Below are positions 59,771-64,000 of a stretch of DNA of 64,000 nucleotides, one piece after another. The stretch is from Coriaria nepalensis (Eukaryota > Streptophyta > Magnoliopsida > Cucurbitales > Coriariaceae). Numbering within the stretch: position 1 is the first letter of the stretch; the number at the start of each line of letters is the position of its first letter. The notes under the pieces are model-generated. The model did no database searches, was not told the DNA's origin, and worked only from the letters and a program-made list of their open reading frames with translations. Location: assembly GCA_027186245.1 (NCBI GenBank), contig CP114482.1, positions 32,135,209 to 32,199,208 of the forward strand, in the 5' to 3' direction. Position numbers and translations under genes: made by a program.

Positions 59771-61204
59771 AGACAGAAATAGTGGAGGGAATCGAGTAAA
59801 GGAGAAGAGTTGGATCCACGTGTGACTCCACAATTTAGAAATACTCCCTCTTCACTCGCCGCCTCAAAGCATTTGTCCCCTGTCCTCATGGGCTTACTCT
59901 GATTAAGATTTATCACAATTATTATTACTATTTATTTATTTATTTATTCTTTTACTTTTATTTTGATACATTTTTTAGAAGATTCAAGATTCTTTATTTA
60001 TTTTATTTCTTTAATATTTCTTGGGTGGAAAAATAACATAAAATAAATAAGGAGTTTTTTTTTTTTATATATATAATTAATATGTAATATATTAAATTTT
60101 ATTATAATTATAAATATTATTTTATATAATAAATAATAATCTACAACTTAATCCCGATTATGAACGATGATAAATATTGACAAATCACCCAAAAAACTGA
60201 AAAGGTTTTTAAGGTTATATTGTGCTCAGATTCGTTTATTATGAGAGAAATAATCTCTCTTTATCTTACTTTTTATATTTATTTATTTTGTGTATCAATA
60301 TATTTTATATTATAAGGTCCTATTTGGATAGAAGTGATGTTTAACTGTATTAATTTATAGAATAATAGATTTTGATTATATTTTATCTATCTAAACTAGA
60401 AATTATGAGCTTAATTAATTTAGATTTTGAGTCATATTAAATAAAAATAGGTGTTTTTAGATAAGGTACTGATAAGGGGCGGATTTAGAATTTTATTAAA
60501 TATGGTAGCTGATTATCTAAGATAAATTTAGTATGTAAATTATAGAAATTTCTGAAATATTGCATAAATAAATATACCGAAAATTGTAATTTATATATAT
60601 AAAGAACTATAAATATTAGAATTTGTTAAGAAGAGTAAAAAGTAACTGCAAAAGATTAAATAAAAAATAAATAATCAAAATTTCAATTGTTTACAATCGT
60701 AGCTTATGAATTTGTATGTGTGTGCTTATAAGTCTTTAAAAGTGCTTATTTATTCAAAATAAGTAGTTTTAGGCATTTCATAAAAAAAAATATTACTAAA
60801 TACATTTTTAGAAAAAGATAGGCATTTTTTCTTTTTATGTTCATAACCATACTAATCTTACCAAAATAAATCTTTTTAAGCACTTTTTTTCTTTTTATTT
60901 ATAAGCGTATTTTAAGTATATTTCTATTTATAAGTCACTTAATTCTTATAAACATATATTTTTAAGCATACTCAAATGGGTTCCTAATCTTTATAACATC
61001 TTTATCAATAAATATATCTAAATAATTACTCATTCAAATATCTCTCATTCAATTACATAAATCGTGTTTCATAATTTTCATAATAGAGAATGTTCTTTTT
61101 ACGGTTGCAATTGTCGGTGTTAATACCAAAACTGGTTTCACCAATTGATGAACTTATGACAAAGAGCATTTTTCTAGTCTCATTAGCCAAAAAATCAATC
61201 ATTT
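59771..61204. other. AT-rich spacer upstream of HMA
   Basis: No gene or domain seen. The sequence gataaggggcggatttag at 60472 resembles starts of dispersed plant repeats, but I found no matching end. Confidence 0.5.
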
Positions 61205-62745
61205 TCAAGTTAGAGAACTCCCGGATGAAGAGTGAGCTTGGATGGAAGATTGACGAATTGAGCAGAGTATAGGCCCTTGGTGAGAATGTCAGCTACTTGA
61301 TCCATAGATGAGAGAAATCTAGCTTGTATTTTCTTTTGCAAGACCAAGTCACGAACAAAGTAAATGTCAAGTTCGATATGCTTAGTTCGGGCATGAAAAA
61401 TTGGATTTGCTGACAAGTAAATTACTCCAATGTTGTCACACCAAAGAGTTGGTGGATGAGATTGTGAAAATTTTAAATCAAAAAACAAGGAACGAAGCCA
61501 ACATAATTTAGTTGAAGCAAGAGTTATGGCTTGATATTCAACTTCAATACTCGAGCGAGCGATAGTATGCTATTTTTTGTAGCTCCAACTAATAAGATTT
61601 ACACCGAGAAAGACAATCATCCAAGCAATTTGCTCGATAAGCATCACTATAACTTTAAGATGAAGCGATGAAGATTTTCAGATAAGAAGACTATGGGTAA
61701 TTGACGTCTTGAGATAACGTAAGATCTATTTTACAGTTGTTCAATGTACATTGGTAGAAGCATGGAAAAATTGAGCAACCTTGTTGACATAGAACTAAAT
61801 ATCCGGTCTAGTAAAAGTGAGGTACTGTAATTTCCCCAAAGTACTTTGATACAATGTCATATTAGGAAGTGGATCACTCGAGTGAATAGAGAGATTTTTC
61901 CCTGGTAATGCCGGAGTTTTATAAGGTTTGACTCCATCAAGACCCGTTCGATGAAGCAACTCCTTTATGTATTCGGTTTAGGTAAGTAGAAGTCCAAATG
62001 GTGTATGAGAAAATTTAATGCCCAAAAATTACTTTATAGGACATAAGTCCTCATGAGAGAAGGAACTATCAAGACATCGAATGATGTCAACAATGAAAAT
62101 GTCATCATTACCCGTAATAAGAATGTCATCAACATAAACAAGAATATAACATACTGATGTACCATGTTGGACAAATAGATAGGAGTCAATGCAGGAACCA
62201 TAAAAATCGAGAGTGAGAAGTGTGATGCTAAGGCGAGTATACCAAGCTCGTGGTGCCTGTTTTAATCCATAAATGGCTTTGTGCAATTTGCAAACATAAG
62301 ATGGATATTTACTATTAATGAAGCCATGAGGTTTGAGCCATGTAAATCAATTTTGTCATAAAACCATTTAAGAAGGCATTACTGACATGAACTTGCCGAA
62401 TTGACTAATTGCGAGTAACATCAATAGTAAGAATATCATGAATAGTTATTAGTTTGACAACTAGGCCAAAAGTATCAACATAATCTATCCCTTCGATTTG
62501 ACGAAACCCTTTGGCAACTAAGCGGGCTTTATAATGATTGAGAGACCCATCCAGATTTGTTTGATGCGAAAAACCAACTTGTTTCCGACAATTGAGGCTC
62601 TAAGGGGAAGAGGGACAAGAGACCATGTACTTATAGTAATCAAAGAATTGTATTCGGAAGTCATAGCATTAAAATTTTCGGAAGTTATAGAATTGTACTC
62701 AGAAATCAAAGACCATGTGACTATTGGGAATCGAGTTTAAAAAGT
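61205..62745 (-). pseudogene. Copia RT and RNase H remnant
   Basis: Minus strand: WSLVPLPLRASIVGNKLVF (about 62630), then LPKGFVKSKG with stops, KAIYGLKQAPRAWYTRLS, LFVQHGTSVCYILVYVDDIL (62160-62110; the YVDD active site is intact) and ITGNDD. A broken connection follows, then RNase H with PPTLWCDNIGVIYLSANP, RTKHIELDIYFVRD and MDQVADILTKGL (61450-61260). Frames shift and stop several times. No paired LTRs were recognised. Confidence 0.88.
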
Positions 62746-62838
62746 CATAGCGGAAGTGGTTATTCGTCCCAGTATATAACAAAAATTTTCTAAAAACGTC
62801 TGGTGATAATTTGTATATATATATAAATTAACCTGAAA

Positions 62839-64000
62839 TGCTAGGAGGAGGAATCATACCTTTACCTACGTAAATCAACCGTTAAAACTCATATCACAAT
62901 CTTCCAAGTACATCCTTAACACATTAGGATTTGTGTAGACACGTAGAGATAACAACATTTTCTTTTAAGTGATCTGTACTCATCATCTACCTCTCTTCTA
63001 AAATAATTAGATTATGATGTATTTATAGAATTCTATTATGGTTTCTAAAATAAATTATTTTTTAATTTAAATACTTGAATTAATTTGAGATATTTAATTC
63101 AAACATAATATTAAATAATAACAAAATCATGAGATATCTTTTAGTGATGATCCCTTTGATTTGGTCAATTTTTTTCAAATCTAATTTAAAATAAAATCTT
63201 ATCTATTTAAAATCAAATAATATTTTATTTGAATATTAAATTAGTTTTTCAAACCAATTTAAATTTGGTTTTTCTAATTGTAATATTAAATTAATATCTT
63301 ATAACAACTTAATATTATACAACATATTTAATTCAAAATTAAATATATTATTATTTTATATAGTAAATTTCGAAATTCAATACATTAAAATAATATTTAA
63401 GTATATCTTTTAATTAATTAATTCTCTAATTAACATAAATTATCTCATAATTATATATTTGCTACATAAAATTATTTTCTTTGCAATAAACCATTTCTCT
63501 ACCTTTTTGTCACTCTTACCATATATAGTATTTTATAAAGTCAACCAGGAGACCATGCATCTGTAATTTCAAGTTCTAATAAATTAGAATATTAATTAAA
63601 CTATTTAATATAATATATTTTATTTATTAATCTCAATATTAGTTCATTAAAAATATGGATTATACTTTTACAATTATAGAACAAATTACTAAGCAATCTC
63701 TAGTAGTTCATTGATACTATCATTATATGTAATTTAATCGTCCAATAATTGATTCATAATTAGAGCTAGTCAAAATTACCGTTTTACCCTTTTAATTATC
63801 TCTTTATCATTAAGTACCATTAATCTACCAATGAATGGTCAATTTATAACTTAATTATAAATTTGAGCTCAAAACCATTTAGTTTCAGAATTATCCTTTA
63901 AGGGAACCAATATACAATCTCTTATGAAGAAGGTTTGTATTATATATCTGTAAATCATATTCTCAGGCGCTAATCTCAATTAACCTCCAAAACAAAAGTC
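62839..64000 (-). mobile_element. Partial LTR running off the right edge
   Basis: On the + strand the block starts tgctaggaggaggaa, so on the minus strand it ends cctcctagca (CA end). A TATA box on the minus strand (ctataaatac, about 63033-63023) and long AT-rich non-coding U3-like DNA to the right fit an LTR of more than 1.1 kb. The composition and layout resemble the solo LTR at 17860-19918, but detailed similarity is weak. Its start lies outside the window. Confidence 0.45.

Overview
This 64 kb window is nuclear DNA of a flowering plant, most likely a eudicot with a repeat-rich genome. The evidence is genes with many short exons and GT-AG introns, AT-rich spacers, a plant MIR169 hairpin, a plant-type P1B-2 zinc ATPase, a defensin-like secreted peptide gene, and dense LTR-retrotransposon and hAT debris. 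I cannot name the species from the sequence alone.

Layout. 1-598: the end of an internally deleted Ty3/gypsy element, apparently inside an upstream intron. 1135-9002 (+): 18 exons of an SGR2-type DDHD phospholipase gene whose first exons lie left of the window. 9313-14169 (+): a full-length but decayed Ty1/copia element with 201-bp LTRs, 310 bp past the SGR2 stop. 15.8-22.9 kb (-): two gypsy remnants, one split inside its RNase H by a ~2.06 kb solo LTR. 23.3-23.7 kb (+): a copia integrase scrap. 25152-25664 (-): a two-exon, two-domain defensin-like gene. 27.8-28.6 kb (-): a copia gag remnant. 29.0-38.7 kb: a mosaic of long solo LTRs and at least two gypsy lineages, with a ~100-bp tandem array and an opposite-strand coiled-coil ORF remnant. 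38.7-47.4 kb: mostly AT-rich spacer, containing the MIR169 hairpin (45635-45758, +). 47378-51347 (+): a hAT transposon with an exact 8-bp target duplication and a decayed transposase. 51.5-53.2 kb (-): a small LTR element with no recognisable coding capacity. 53.2-53.84 kb (+): the 3' end of a copia element. 53908-59485 (-): an intact nine-exon HMA2/HMA4-type ATPase gene (933 aa). 61.2-62.7 kb (-): a copia RT-RNase H remnant. 62.8 kb to the end: part of another LTR.

The four host loci (SGR2, DEFL, MIR169, HMA) do not form a pathway. They are single genes spaced by transposons. SGR2 acts in endomembrane and vacuole function for shoot gravity sensing, HMA in Zn/Cd export, and miR169 against NF-YA mRNAs. 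Exon phases sum correctly in all three protein genes: 2292 nt for the SGR2 part, 411 nt for DEFL and 2802 nt for HMA. All transposon coding regions seen are broken. I found no convincing undescribed gene system. The best leads are the MIR169 hairpin, the opposite-strand ORF plus tandem array beside a Tat-like integrase, the coding-poor LTR element, the tandem-domain defensin-like gene, and the transposon sequence abutting the 3' ends of SGR2 and HMA.
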